In this document: positions 63,162 to 64,000 of the stretch, piece after piece
How the letters are laid out: each line of letters opens with the position of its first letter
How positions within the stretch are numbered: the stretch's first letter is position 1
Assembly: GCA_964608615.1 (NCBI GenBank)
Contig: CAZSQG010000001.1
Span: 52,097-116,096 of the forward strand
Length of the DNA: 64,000 nucleotides
Direction: 5' to 3'
Source: CALEUX01 sp964608615
GTDB lineage: Bacteria; Bacteroidota; Bacteroidia; Bacteroidales; Marinilabiliaceae
Notes under the pieces: generated by a model
What the model was told of the DNA's origin: nothing
Database searches by the model: none
Seen by the model: the letters and a program-made list of their open reading frames with translations, nothing else
Program-made: the position numbers and the translations under genes

Positions 63162-64000
63162 ATGACAACAGCAGCACAACTGATTCGTGAGTTAACCAAA
63201 CCGGCATTCTCTTTTGAATTGTTACCTCCTTTAAAAGGTAATAGCATTAAAAGAGTTTTTAATACCATTGATACACTCAAAGAGTTTAACCCCATTTATA
63301 TAAACATAACTTCGCATCGTGATGAAGCTGTTTTCCATAATACCGAAAAAGGCCTTTTTGAGCGCAAAGTTATTCGTAAACGTCCGGGAACCGTAGCCGT
63401 AGCTGCATCTATTCAACATCAATATGGCATCAAGGTTATTCCACATATAATTTGTAGTGGTTTTACTCGCAGCGAAACAGAGTATGCCCTTATCGATCTG
63501 AACTTTCTTGGTATTAACGATTTATTGTTATTGAGAGGCGACAACAATCATAAAGATAAGTTTGCCAAACCTTTGGAAGATGGTAATGTGTATGCTATTG
63601 ATCTGGTGCGTCAGGTAAATGATTTGAACAAAGGGATTTTTCTTGATAACACGCTTGCCGAATCATTTGAAACACCTTTTAGTTTTGGAGTTGCAGGTTA
63701 CCCCGAAAAACACGAGGAAGCTCCAAACCTTGAGTCAGATATTTATTGGTTAAAACAGAAAGTGGATGCGGGTGCTGAATATGTTATTACCCAAATGTTC
63801 TTTGATAATAATCGTTATTTCGATTTTGTTGAGAAAGCCCGGCAAGCCGGTATCAATGTTCCCATTATCCCAGGACTTAAGCCGATAACATTAATGAATC
63901 AGCTAACTGTTTTACCCAAGATTTTTCATGTGGATATTCCTGAAGCCTTTGCAAAGGAGATAAGAACGTGCAAAACCGATGCGGATGTTGTTAAGGTGGG
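63162..64000 (+). CDS. metF: Methylenetetrahydrofolate reductase, cut by the right edge
   Basis: 279 residues visible, with no stop before the window ends. FSFELLPPLKGNSIKRVF and NITSHRDEA at the N-terminus, VIPHIICSGFTRSE, NDLLLLRGD and AEYVITQMFFDN are the typical MetF segments (FAD-binding TIM barrel). It makes 5-methyl-THF for MetH. A TATATTTG promoter-like sequence (63031-63038) lies 124 bp upstream, so it may be transcribed separately from metH or together with it. Confidence 0.95.
   Translation, partial: MTTAAQLIRELTKPAFSFELLPPLKGNSIKRVFNTIDTLKEFNPIYINITSHRDEAVFHNTEKGLFERKVIRKRPGTVAVAASIQHQYGIKVIPHIICSGFTRSETEYALIDLNFLGINDLLLLRGDNNHKDKFAKPLEDGNVYAIDLVRQVNDLNKGIFLDNTLAESFETPFSFGVAGYPEKHEEAPNLESDIYWLKQKVDAGAEYVITQMFFDNNRYFDFVEKARQAGINVPIIPGLKPITLMNQLTVLPKIFHVDIPEAFAKEIRTCKTDADVVKV

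Noticed and set aside
1..64000. CRISPR arrays, tRNA or rRNA genes, integrases and transposases
   Set aside because: No direct-repeat arrays with spacers, no cloverleaf or rRNA signatures and no recombinase motifs were seen on either strand.

Overview
The window looks like a chromosomal stretch of a Bacteroidota bacterium, probably class Bacteroidia and close to the Marinilabiliales type. Reasons: the housekeeping order mutL / two rhomboids / EEP hydrolase / thyA / folA, a DUF5686 outer-envelope protein, large ABCG-like fusion transporters, promoter-like TAnnTTTG elements with little Shine-Dalgarno signal, and a flexirubin-type pigment cluster. No rRNA, tRNA, CRISPR array, prophage or transposase gene was found. 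Three runs of N (29535-29544, 34194-34203, 55044-55057) mark contig joins; at least two of them interrupt genes that read through cleanly when the Ns are removed. Region 1 (1 to about 26.9 kb, all on the minus strand) is one large biosynthetic gene cluster that continues past the left edge. It encodes a type II fatty-acid-like machine: four full ketosynthases with Cys-His-His triads, two Cys-less chain-length-factor-like partners, a short KS-like protein, three acyl carrier proteins, a ketoreductase, a hotdog dehydratase, a thioesterase, an O-methyltransferase, a LpxL-type acyltransferase, a CrtISO-like FAD oxidoreductase, a tyrosine ammonia-lyase, the dialkylresorcinol pair DarA/DarB, a BtrH-like acyltransferase and an ABC-2 exporter. 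Together these fit a flexirubin pathway: tyrosine to 4-coumarate as starter, iterative polyene extension on ACP, methylation of the aryl head, and esterification to a dialkylresorcinol made by DarB/DarA. The triplet ACP-KS-CLF occurs twice (55-2532 and 17957-20492). The most striking unexplained signal is a pair of homologous structured 5' leaders, 134 and 157 nt long, that end exactly at the start codons of the tyrosine ammonia-lyase gene and of darA. These genes head the two precursor branches, so the leaders may co-regulate them. A second family of short AT-rich repeats occupies other intergenic regions of the cluster. Region 2 (26.9 to 43.7 kb) is mostly housekeeping: priA, a truncated aminotransferase-like protein, a MurG-like glycosyltransferase, mgtE, rsmA (ksgA), two adjacent flippase-like membrane proteins, a bifunctional-nuclease protein with a UVR motif, a nucleoside transporter, trxA and dnaE. 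Region 3 (43.2 to 55.8 kb) holds folA, thyA, an EEP hydrolase, two rhomboids, mutL, a small membrane protein, an RluA-type pseudouridine synthase, a ComM/YifB ATPase and a fused ABC transporter. Region 4 (55.9 to 64 kb) carries hexuronate catabolism (uxuA and an SDR-type fructuronate reductase) with a divergent AraC regulator and a direct-repeat operator between them, then metH and the 5' part of metF (one-carbon and methionine metabolism), cut by the right edge.
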